This document shows positions 10,018 through 17,021 of a stretch of DNA of 64,000 nt, piece after piece; within the stretch, counting starts at the first letter, position 1; each line of letters begins with the position of its first letter. Under the pieces are notes generated by a model. It saw nothing but the letters and a program-made list of their open reading frames with translations, searched no databases and was not told the DNA's origin. Source of the DNA: Oscillospiraceae bacterium (lineage in GTDB: Bacteria; Bacillota; Clostridia; Oscillospirales; Ruminococcaceae); assembly GCA_018380115.1 (NCBI GenBank), contig JAGZUF010000003.1:74774-138773 (forward strand). Reading direction: 5' to 3'. Both the position numbers and the translations under genes were made by a program.

Positions 10018-10053
10018 CACTCCTACTATACATGATTTCCCCTCCAAAGTAAA
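10018..10053 (-). promoter_or_regulatory. Predicted sigma-A promoter of the pyrH-frr-uppS-cdsA-dxr-rseP-ispG-polC operon
   Basis: Reading the minus strand, a -35 box TTTACT (10053-10048) is separated by 17 bases from a -10 box TATAGT (10030-10025). Transcription would begin near 10018, about 38 bases before the pyrH start. Boxes and spacing are seen directly; activity is inferred. Confidence 0.6.
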
Positions 10054-10147
10054 GCGCAAACTGCCGTTTTCTTGCACAGTAAAAGCCGGGCGCCGCGAGC
10101 TGCCGCCCATGACGCGCCGGCTTTCAAAAATGCTTTTTGTATCCTTC

Positions 10148-11377
10148 TTAGGGCCAAGTGCCCGCTTGCCGGGCAGGCAGTGCACTGAACTCCACTGCCA
10201 CATGCCGGGCAAGCTCCTGTACTCTATACGGCCCGGCCTCACTGGCAAGCATGGCGCCGGGCGCCACCTGGATGGGAAAAGATAATGTGAACGCGGCCCC
10301 TGCCCCAGGCACGTTTTGCGCACACAGGCCGCCGCCCATTCTGCGGGCAAGGCCCATGGACAAATAAAGGCCCAGCCCTGCGCCATGCGGCCCACTTAGC
10401 CCTGCGCGGTATTTTTCAAAAAGGTGCGCCTTCATCTCGGGCGCAATGCCCGGGCCATTATCCAGCACACCTACCTTGCACACAGCCTGCCCGCTTACGC
10501 ACTCCATGTCCAGTTTCACCTGCACCAGGCCTGTTCCACGCGGGCTGTGCCGCACGGCATTGGTAAGAAGGTTCAGCATTATATGTTCAAATGGTTCGGG
10601 CTGATAGGCGCCGCAGACATCCGGCCCCGGCAGCAGCGTCAGATTCACCCCGTATTCCGCAGCACTCAGCCGGGCCTGGGCCAGCATCTCTTCCAGTGCC
10701 TGCCGGATGCTGCCGTTCTTCTGAGGATATTCGTCCGTCCCGGCTTCAAACCGGGCTATTTCCATCATATTCTGCGCCAGATGCAGCGTACGGTTCAGGT
10801 TGTGTTCCAAATGGAAAAAGTACGGCTCATACTCTGCGTGGAACACTTCTTCATTTTCTTTTTTCAATTTTGCGCGCAGAAGCTCTACAGCGCTCATTGC
10901 AACGGCCAGAGGCGTACGAACCTCGTGAGAAACTGCTGCCAGCCTGTCTGTGTCAAGCGGCGCGCCGCTCTGGCTGTGGCGGAACAATGCTGCCAGCTTC
11001 GGCGCAGCCGCCGTGCACAGTGTGCGGGCCAGAGCTTTGGCACGCGCGCATGGGCATGCCGGCATATGCACGGCCCATACAGCGCCTTCCGCCTGCTGCA
11101 CACCATGCAGTGCCAGCACGCCATTCCAACCGTCCTCCTGAAAAAATGCCTCGCCACGCGCCTGCATGTGCATAATACCCTGCAAAGGCAGTGGCCGTGC
11201 CCCCTCCTGCGGCCAAAGGGAAAGCCATCTGCCGTCATGACGCACATAAAAGAATATTTCCTGCGCTTCCAGCACCTCTTTCATTGCCTTAGCCACATGT
11301 TCAAATACAGCATCGGGCCGTGTTTCGTATGCAATGTGTGCCAGACACTCAAGTGCCGCAGACTGCTTTTCTTCCAT
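10148..11377 (-). CDS. Cytoplasmic sensor histidine kinase
   Basis: A 409-residue kinase without membrane segments. The N-terminal part (about 1-150) looks like a GAF-type sensory domain. The dimerisation and phosphoacceptor domain contains AVSHEVRTPLAVAMSAVELL, with the autophosphorylated His in SHEVRTP. The ATPase domain has N-box LNLLTNAVRHS, G1 DNGPGIAPEM and G2 GAGLGLYLSMGLA. A tail of about 40 residues beyond the ATPase core has no recognised domain. The start ATG at 11377 follows GAGGGGAAG. It lies 14 bases downstream of the Spo0A-like response regulator, so it is its probable partner. A soluble kinase paired with a Spo0A-like regulator recalls the sporulation phosphorelay; the signal is unknown. 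Confidence 0.85.
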   Translation of the reverse strand: MEEKQSAALECLAHIAYETRPDAVFEHVAKAMKEVLEAQEIFFYVRHDGRWLSLWPQEGARPLPLQGIMHMQARGEAFFQEDGWNGVLALHGVQQAEGAVWAVHMPACPCARAKALARTLCTAAAPKLAALFRHSQSGAPLDTDRLAAVSHEVRTPLAVAMSAVELLRAKLKKENEEVFHAEYEPYFFHLEHNLNRTLHLAQNMMEIARFEAGTDEYPQKNGSIRQALEEMLAQARLSAAEYGVNLTLLPGPDVCGAYQPEPFEHIMLNLLTNAVRHSPRGTGLVQVKLDMECVSGQAVCKVGVLDNGPGIAPEMKAHLFEKYRAGLSGPHGAGLGLYLSMGLARRMGGGLCAQNVPGAGAAFTLSFPIQVAPGAMLASEAGPYRVQELARHVAVEFSALPARQAGTWP

Positions 11378-11391
11378 GCTCTTCTTCCCCT

Positions 11392-12138
11392 CTAAAGCAT
11401 ATATTTCAGCCGAATGGCCTGTGCTATCAATGTGAGGAACTCCCCGTTCGAAAGGTGCTGCACGCCGTCCCGCCGCGCAAAGTGAAGCAGCTGGGCCAGC
11501 TCCGGTGAGCCCGCCTTGAAAATACGCTTCACCTCTTCCCGTATAGCCTTTTCCACGCTGCCTGAGCCGGGTGCACCGTACATTTCGCATACGCGGTGAT
11601 ACAGCTCATCTATCGTGTATCCTCTGGCTCCTTCCTCCACAAGCAAAAGCAATATCTGCTGGATATAGCAGTAACCCATATGGTCCGTGGGCACGCCGAA
11701 CCCCAAAAGCGCCGTGGCAACCGCGCGCCTGGGCGTCATGCCCTGTGCGGGCCTTCTTTCCTGCAGGATGCTGCGAATGCGCCGCATCAGCATCTCCAGC
11801 GGATATGGTTTTTGCAGCACGCCGCATGCGCCAAGCTGCAGCATCTCTTGTGTGATAAGCGCCTGGTCATATGCGGTGAAGGCCAGCACACGCACGCCGC
11901 AGATATCGGGCGAGGCTGCCAGCTCTGCCATAAAATCTGCCCCGTTCAGGCCCGGCATCTGAATATCGAGCAATACAAGGTCCGGCTTATGCCGGTGCGC
12001 TTGCTCCAAGGCGCGAAGGCCATCGTAGGCCACCGAGCAACAGCGCATATCCGGCTGAAGGTTCAGATACGCCTGAAGCACGGCACATAGGCCGCAGTCA
12101 TCATCTGCCAGAAGGATGCGATATTTCCCGTCCTCCAT
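11392..12138 (-). CDS. Response regulator with Spo0A-like C-terminal DNA-binding domain
   Basis: 248 residues. The receiver domain (about 1-122) has the acidic pair D11-D12, phosphoacceptor D58 in LLDIQMPG, T88 and K110 in QKPYP. The C-terminal region (about 137-248) resembles the Spo0A effector domain: LLGFGVPTDHMGYCYIQQIL, then a helix-turn-helix-like SVEKAIREEVKRIF, and an ending in LSNGEFLTLIAQAIRLK. These align by eye with B. subtilis Spo0A (GVPAHIKGYQYLR, RVERAIRHAIE, NSEFIALIADKLR). The start overlaps the upstream small gene as TAATG. It sits with its own kinase rather than beside spoIVB, so it is probably a Spo0A paralogue and not the master regulator. That distinction needs the rest of the genome. 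Confidence 0.85.
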   Translation of the reverse strand: MEDGKYRILLADDDCGLCAVLQAYLNLQPDMRCCSVAYDGLRALEQAHRHKPDLVLLDIQMPGLNGADFMAELAASPDICGVRVLAFTAYDQALITQEMLQLGACGVLQKPYPLEMLMRRIRSILQERRPAQGMTPRRAVATALLGFGVPTDHMGYCYIQQILLLLVEEGARGYTIDELYHRVCEMYGAPGSGSVEKAIREEVKRIFKAGSPELAQLLHFARRDGVQHLSNGEFLTLIAQAIRLKYML

Positions 12139-12446
12139 TACGCGCCCACACCGCCTTCCGGCGCGCCGGCCTGTAAAAGTCCAAAATCGTGCAAAAGGGC
12201 GGGCAGCTGTTCCGGCTCTATTGCATTTTCATATAAAAAGCGAAGAAACTGCCTTGCAAGCTGCCGGCCCGTGCAGATATGCGCCTGCATGCCGCAATGC
12301 CCGCATGCCACTTCACGGCGCAAGCGCACGCAAAATTCCTGTTCTGCGCCCAACACACCGCTTAATTCATACCAAAGGCGGCCCTCGCTTTGAAACGGCC
12401 CCAGTGCGGAAAAATTCCTGCAAAAAACCAGTTTGTCTGTTTCCAT
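12138..12446 (-). CDS. Small conserved-looking protein preceding the Spo0A-like regulator (function unknown)
   Basis: 102 residues from ATG at 12446 (METDKLVFCRNF). Two cysteines in ACGHCGMQAHIC could bind metal. The C-terminal part, RQFLRFLYENAIEPEQLPALLHDFG, is predicted helical. I recall short uncharacterised Clostridia proteins with a similar C-terminus (possibly the DUF6514 family) but cannot confirm the match. It is translationally coupled to the response regulator (TAATG), so it likely belongs to the same signalling unit. Function is not assigned. Confidence 0.65.
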   Translation of the reverse strand: METDKLVFCRNFSALGPFQSEGRLWYELSGVLGAEQEFCVRLRREVACGHCGMQAHICTGRQLARQFLRFLYENAIEPEQLPALLHDFGLLQAGAPEGGVGA

Positions 12447-12550
12447 ACCGCATATCCCTGCCTTTAACAAAATTTTCCACCTGCAGATATACTCAGTGTA
12501 ACCTTCCGGCAGGAAAAAGGCAATCGGTAAAACTCGACGATTTTCGACCT

Positions 12551-13273
12551 TTACAGCACTTTTTTCAAAAAATCGCGCAGGCGGGGTGTTTCGGGATGCT
12601 GAAAAAACGGCTCCGGCGCATTTTCCTCCTGAATATTCCCCTCATCCACAAAAAACACGCGGCTGGCAACCTCGCGTGCAAACCCCATTTCATGTGTGAC
12701 AATCACCATGGTCATTCCTTCTTCAGCCAGCTGCTTGATGACATCCAGCACCTCGCGCACCATTTCGGGGTCCAGCGCACTGGTGGGTTCGTCAAACAGC
12801 ATCACGTCCGGCTGCATGGCCAAAGCGCGCGCAATGGCCACGCGCTGCTGCTGGCCGCCGGAAAGCTGTGCTGGGTATGCACGCGCCTTTTCAGAAAGGC
12901 CAACACGGGCCAGCAGCTGCTCCGCGCGCTGGCACGCTTCTTTTTTAGAGAACCCTTTTGCATACACCGGCCCTGCCGCTACATTGTCCAGCACGGTCAT
13001 GTTGGCAAACAGGTTGAACTGCTGGAACACCATGCCTATCTTCTGGCGCACGGCGTCTACATCTACCCCCGGTGCGGTAATATCTCGCCCTTCAAACAGC
13101 ACACGCCCCTTTTCAGGCTCTTCCAGCAGATTCATACAGCGCAGAAGGGTAGATTTTCCAGAGCCGGAAGGCCCTACCAGCACAGCCACATCGCCGCGCC
13201 TCACCCTCATATTCACGCCCTTCAGCACGTCCAGCTGCTTAAAGCGTTTTACAAGCCCCTGCACCTCTATCAT
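12551..13273 (-). CDS. Polar amino-acid ABC transporter, ATP-binding protein (GlnQ/HisP type)
   Basis: 240 residues with Walker A GPSGSGKST, Q-loop FQQFNLF, signature LSGGQQQR, Walker B VMLFDEPTSALDPE and switch His in VTHEMGFA. This is the ATPase of a polar amino-acid importer that energises the permease encoded just upstream. ATG at 13273 has a strong AGGAGGG ribosome binding site. The longer frame to 13297 overlaps the permease end and is less likely. It is the last gene of the substrate-binding protein / permease / ATPase operon. Confidence 0.94.
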   Translation of the reverse strand: MIEVQGLVKRFKQLDVLKGVNMRVRRGDVAVLVGPSGSGKSTLLRCMNLLEEPEKGRVLFEGRDITAPGVDVDAVRQKIGMVFQQFNLFANMTVLDNVAAGPVYAKGFSKKEACQRAEQLLARVGLSEKARAYPAQLSGGQQQRVAIARALAMQPDVMLFDEPTSALDPEMVREVLDVIKQLAEEGMTMVIVTHEMGFAREVASRVFFVDEGNIQEENAPEPFFQHPETPRLRDFLKKVL

Positions 13274-13280
13274 GCTGTTT

Positions 13281-14003
13281 TTACCCTCCTGCAACACTTC
13301 TGTTCATCCTTCTTTCTGCGGCAGCAATGCATTTCGAAAGAGGAAACACGACGATGAAATACAGCGCTGCGGCTATCACATATGGCTCCAGCGGAATCCA
13401 TGTCTGCTTGGAAATGGACTGCGCCTGAAACATCAGCTCCACGATGCCCACCATGCCCAGAACGCTGGTCTCTTTGATTATGGTGACAAATTCGTTGCAC
13501 ATGGCGGGCAGGATATTTCTCACTGCCTGCGGAAGCACTACGCGCCGCATGGCACGCCAGTAGCTCATGCCCAGGCACCGCGCGGCCTCCATCTGCCCCG
13601 GCGGCACAGCCCCGATGCCGGCGCGGATGATTTCAGACATGTAAGCGGCCGAGTTCAGCCCCACGGCGACCATTCCCCAGAACATACGGTTCACGGATGT
13701 TTCCGGCAGCTTGATAAGGCTTCCGATGCCGTAGTAAATAATAAATATCTGCACCAGCATGGGCGTGGCGCGAAACACTTCCACATAAGCCGTGCACAGA
13801 AACCTGCACAGCCCCTTAAGCCCCCGCACAACAGGGTTTTGGCGCCTTGATGCGCGCTGCATGCGCCCACATGCCAGCCCCAGCCCCAGCACAAGCCCCA
13901 GCAGCACGGCAAGCAGCGCAAAAATTAATGTTTTGCCAAGGCCATCCCAGTAAAAGCTGTTATATTTGGCCCATATTTTCAGCATTCGCTCTAATGAAAA
14001 CAT
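13281..14003 (-). CDS. Polar amino-acid ABC transporter, permease (HisM/GlnP type)
   Basis: 240 residues, about five membrane helices, with the transmembrane-domain motifs TAYVEVFRATPMLVQIFIIYYG and the ATPase-contacting EAA loop EAARCLGMSYWRAMRRVVLPQAVRNILPA. Start ATG at 14003 (MFSLERMLKIW) is preceded by GGGGGAG. An extended frame to 14129 encodes an arginine-rich run without membrane character and is rejected. The gene lies between the binding-protein gene (83-base gap) and the ATPase gene (7-base gap). Substrate cannot be fixed from sequence alone. Confidence 0.93.
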   Translation of the reverse strand: MFSLERMLKIWAKYNSFYWDGLGKTLIFALLAVLLGLVLGLGLACGRMQRASRRQNPVVRGLKGLCRFLCTAYVEVFRATPMLVQIFIIYYGIGSLIKLPETSVNRMFWGMVAVGLNSAAYMSEIIRAGIGAVPPGQMEAARCLGMSYWRAMRRVVLPQAVRNILPAMCNEFVTIIKETSVLGMVGIVELMFQAQSISKQTWIPLEPYVIAAALYFIVVFPLSKCIAAAERRMNRSVAGG

Positions 14004-14085
14004 ACCATTCTCCCCCACATGATACGAATACGGCGGCGAAGGGCGCACCTTCGCCGCGTATCTTCCGCCGCAACGGGCAGCACAA

Positions 14086-14952
14086 TTATTCGAGCCCCAT
14101 CGTCTCTGCCTGCTGCTGCGCCTCTTCAAACCATTGCTGAATCAGGCCTTCGGCCTCATATTCTGCAATACGCGCATTCACCCATTTCAGAAGGCTGGTG
14201 TTTCCTTTCATTACCGCCACCGCGTTGCCGTTTTCCTCCGGGTCTGTTTCCACCGGCACCGCGCCGATAGCCAGACCCTCCATCGTCTTCAGATACTGCT
14301 CCGCACTCACCCGGTCAATCAGCACGGCGGCGCAGTCTCCGTTCATCAGGCTCATCACGCACTGTGGGAAATCCGGCAAAAGCAGCGGCGTAGCATTGGG
14401 GAACTGCTCTTCCATCAGCGTCTGCTGCAATGCCGCGCGCTGGGTGGCCATCACCTCGCCGTCAAAGCTCTCTTTGGTGGAATATTGTTCTGCGTTTTCC
14501 GCCAGTACCAGCATGCACTGGCCGCCGCCATAATAAAGCTCACTCATATCTACGCTCTGCTTGCGCTTTGCATTTGGGGTGAGCCCGGCAATAGCCATGT
14601 CGGCATTGCCCGCCTGCACTTCCGTAACAACAGAGTCAAAGGCAATGTTCTGCATGTCCAGCTCCACGCCTAGGTCATCAGCCAACGCCTGCGCCAGCGA
14701 AGCGTCCAGCCCGACGATATTCCCCTCTTCATCCAGGAATTCAAAAGGCGCATAGCCCGCCTCTGTCGTCACAACCAGCTTGCCGCGCGCCTGAATGGCC
14801 TCTACCGTATGCTCTTCCACATTTCCAGCCTCCATAACAATGCCGTCATCCGAACCGGCGGGGCCCGCAGATGAAGCTGCCGGTGCGCCTGAGCATGCGT
14901 TCAGACATGTTGCCAGTATGAAGGTCGCCGCCAAAAATGCAATTTTTTTCAT
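14086..14952 (-). CDS. Amino-acid ABC transporter substrate-binding lipoprotein
   Basis: 288 residues. The signal peptide ends in lipobox LNAC with the lipidated Cys at residue 20, followed by an Ala/Ser/Gly-rich linker. The mature domain is the family-3 solute-binding fold: GKLVVTTEAGYAPFEFLDEEGNIVGLDASLAQALADDLG, and NADMAIAGLTPNAKRKQSVDMSELYY. ATG at 14952 follows GAGGAG at seven bases. First gene of the transporter operon, with a predicted promoter at 15026-15053. The ligand is probably a polar or charged amino acid. Confidence 0.93.
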   Translation of the reverse strand: MKKIAFLAATFILATCLNACSGAPAASSAGPAGSDDGIVMEAGNVEEHTVEAIQARGKLVVTTEAGYAPFEFLDEEGNIVGLDASLAQALADDLGVELDMQNIAFDSVVTEVQAGNADMAIAGLTPNAKRKQSVDMSELYYGGGQCMLVLAENAEQYSTKESFDGEVMATQRAALQQTLMEEQFPNATPLLLPDFPQCVMSLMNGDCAAVLIDRVSAEQYLKTMEGLAIGAVPVETDPEENGNAVAVMKGNTSLLKWVNARIAEYEAEGLIQQWFEEAQQQAETMGLE

Positions 14953-15025
14953 TTTGCTTCTCCTCACTCAAATTTTCTTTTCATTTCAACGATTTTACAG
15001 AGAGTTCTTCTGTGTTATACACTAG

Positions 15026-15053
15026 AATATATGCATATTTATACTAATGTCAA
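15026..15053 (-). promoter_or_regulatory. Predicted sigma-A promoter of the amino-acid ABC transporter operon
   Basis: On the minus strand a perfect -35 TTGACA (15053-15048) is 16 bases from TATATT (15031-15026). The surrounding 60 bases are very AT-rich. The leader to the lipoprotein start is about 70 bases and I see no riboswitch fold in it. Confidence 0.55.
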
Positions 15054-15274
15054 GAAATTATTTTGAATATTATTTCATTTTGTTTTAATGAACAAAAAGT
15101 TTCCTTTTATCGAAAAACTTATAGGGCAAATATCTTTGCATGCATGCAGGCTGCTCTGTTCTGCGCCTACCCTTTTCCGCAATTTTACGCTTCCACCGTT
15201 TGCAGCTGCACAGCGCGCAGAAAGGCAGAGGCGGATAAAAAGCACAAAAAATCTTTGCACGCTGGAAAAAGCCC

Positions 15275-15300
15275 TTGACAATTCCTCGCAAATGTTATAA
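15275..15300 (+). promoter_or_regulatory. Predicted promoter of tRNA-Ala
   Basis: TTGACA at 15275-15280 and TATAAA beginning at 15296, spaced 15 bases (a weaker TAAATT gives 17). The tRNA begins 36 bases after the -10 box. Confidence 0.5.
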
Positions 15301-15335
15301 ATTAAAAAAGCACTCTTTACAGAGATGTGTTTTAT

Positions 15336-15411
15336 GGGCCTGTAGCGCAGCTGGGAGCGCGTTCGGTTCGCATCCGAGAGGTCGAGGGTTCGAATCCCTT
15401 CAGGTCCACCA
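15336..15411 (+). tRNA. tRNA-Ala (anticodon CGC), CCA encoded
   Basis: A 76-base cloverleaf folds by eye: seven-pair acceptor stem containing the G3-U70 wobble that identifies alanine tRNAs, D-arm GCGC/GCGC, anticodon stem TTCGG/CCGAG with loop TTCGCAT giving anticodon CGC (reads GCG), T-arm with GGTTCGAAT, and an encoded 3' ACCA. It is flanked by its own promoter and terminator. It is the only plus-strand gene in the host part of the window. Confidence 0.95.
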
Positions 15412-15412
15412 T

Positions 15413-15447
15413 AAAAGCCCACGGAATCAACGTTCCGTGGGCTTTTT
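15413..15447 (+). terminator. Rho-independent terminator of tRNA-Ala
   Basis: A 10-pair perfect stem GCCCACGGAA / TTCCGTGGGC with a short loop is followed by TTTTT. A run of A on the other side makes it potentially bidirectional. Confidence 0.85.
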
Positions 15448-15965
15448 GCAAATAAAAAGCACGGGCACAGCAGACAGCACCCAAAGGCTTTCGCTATATG
15501 CTTGGCGCCTGCAGGAAGCGCCCTGCCTGTATTCAAACAGCCGCAGGGCGCAGCTTATTCTATTCCGATATTTGTGCTCGTTTCCATTGTTTATATCGGC
15601 GCCTTACCTCAACTCTGCTCGGATATTTTCCGAGGCATAATGAGCCACGCTGCCCTTCCTGCAACGTGCTGCGAGGATGCCTGCGTGCAAACCGCCGGCA
15701 TGACCGGTGAGTATGCTTGGATGGAAAAAGCACCGGCCGCGCTGATGCCGCTCATGAAAGCCTGCAAAAGGCCTTCGTTTCCCGCGCCGGGCGAAGCAGG
15801 CTGCTTATAGAAAGCCGTCAGGGATGAAAGGCCTTCGTTAGAACAACGGCCGCCTGTAACGGGCAGCCGGGCAAACGGTGCGGGTGAAATAAAATACAGC
15901 GCGTCCTGAGGCGCAGGCTTTTACAGTGCCAACACAAGCCACTGGTCAACCAGCGGCCTGCGGCT
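15448..15965. other. Intergenic stretch without a supported gene
   Basis: About 520 bases between the tRNA terminator and the decayed response regulator. Open frames here (for example 15502-15810, plus) have no recognisable protein, poor start context, and compositional character of non-coding DNA. A 13-base direct repeat AAAGGCCTTCGTT occurs twice, near 15769 and 15828. It may hold remnants of the sensor kinase expected beside the broken regulator, but none is recognisable. Confidence 0.5.
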
Positions 15966-16608
15966 TTACACAGAAACGGTCTCGATATAATCCGCCTTCA
16001 GCTTGCGCCGCAGGTTTTTGATATGGCTGTCTACAATGCGCTCGTCCCCGAAAAAGTCATAGCCCCACAGCTTTGCAAGAAGCGCCTGCCTGGTATAAAT
16101 GCGGCCCGGATGCGCGGCAAAGGTGTACAGCAGTTCAAATTCGCGTGCCGTCAGCGTCAGCGGCCTGCCCGCAAGGCACGCCTCCATTGCGCTGGGCTGC
16201 ATGGTGAGCTCGCGGTAGCGCAGCACGTCCTCCGGCCGCCCCCCCGCCGACGGCCCGGCGCAAAATGGCGGCCACCTTCCGCAAAAGCACCGGCATGGAA
16301 AAAGGCTTTGTGACATAATCATCTATCTCCAGGTCAAAGCCGCGAAGCTGCTGGGCTTCGCCGTCCAGCGCAGTCAGCATCACGATGGGCACCTTCGACT
16401 CCCGGCGAATCACCTCACATACGCCGAAGCCGTCTATTTTCGGCAGCATGATATCCAGCAAAACAAGGTCGAAGGCGCCGCGGTGAAATTTTTCTATGGC
16501 CTGCACGCCGTCGCACGCCGCTGACACCTCGTACCCCGCATCGCACAGGTACGTGCAGAGCAGCTCCTGAATATCCTCTTCATCCTCTACCACCAGTATC
16601 TTTTTCAA
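15966..16608 (-). pseudogene. OmpR-family response regulator, frameshifted and C-terminally truncated
   Basis: The start is a TTG at 16608 after GGGGTGA (LKKILVVEDEEDIQELL). A complete receiver domain follows, with phosphoacceptor Asp in LLDIMLPKIDG and Lys in TKPFS, ending near ILRRAV. The winged-helix half (LTLTAREFELLYTFAAHPGRIYTRQALLAKLWGYDFFGDERIVDSHIKNLRRKL) continues in another frame. The shift lies at or near a run of seven C (seven G on the coding strand) at 16239-16245. The product would then stop at YIETVSV, where intact relatives continue into a ..GVGYxF ending, so about ten residues are also lost. No partner kinase is adjacent. I infer a decaying gene; a sequencing error could explain the shift but not the truncated end. 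Confidence 0.8.
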
Positions 16609-17021
16609 GAAAATCACCCCAAGCGGCAGTATAGCACGGAAATGTGGATTTTGTATGGATTTTTCACCGCCGCTCCCCGCGGCGCACACAGGTCCCGGGC
16701 ATTTCCCTGCCCGGGGCCTGTGTCTGCTTTAGCGAAACACCCCCGGCTGTGCCGTGGAGAGTAAAAGGGCTTCCGCTGTCAGTTCCGGGCGAAACAGGAT
16801 GGTATCCAATATCGAAAAGGTGCAGCACGCAGCGGGAAGAACCCCATTTGCGGGAGGCGTGACAAGTGATGCAAAAGACAGAGAATTCAGCGCCTTTTGA
16901 GAGGCTTGCCGGCAGTATGGCCCTTCAGGGCTTACGCAAGCCCCCGGCTTTGCCGGGGGCCTGACTCTTTGATTTAGTGATATAAGTTCCCCGGCTGTAC
17001 CGGGGGCCTGACTTGACGGCC
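16609..17021. repeat. Intergenic stretch with GC-rich palindromic repeats
   Basis: No gene is supported in these 413 bases. It contains a strong hairpin at about 16686-16723 (arms ACACAGG..CCCGGG / CCCGGG..CCTGTGT) and two near-identical 27-base units at about 16940-16966 and 16988-17014. Each unit is a CCCCGG..CCGGGG hairpin followed by GCCTGACT. A partial third copy (CCCCCGGCTGTGCCG) is at about 16740. The second unit lies just past the vanT stop and may serve as its terminator although a T-run is missing. Confidence 0.6.

Noticed and set aside
15075..15536. Minus-strand open frame of 153 residues containing GGPEGIRTLDLSDANRTRSQ
   Set aside because: This is the well-known false protein made by translating the antisense of a tRNA gene; it lies across the tRNA-Ala.
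15502..15810. 102-residue plus-strand frame after the tRNA
   Set aside because: No ribosome binding site, no recognisable domain, and atypical composition.
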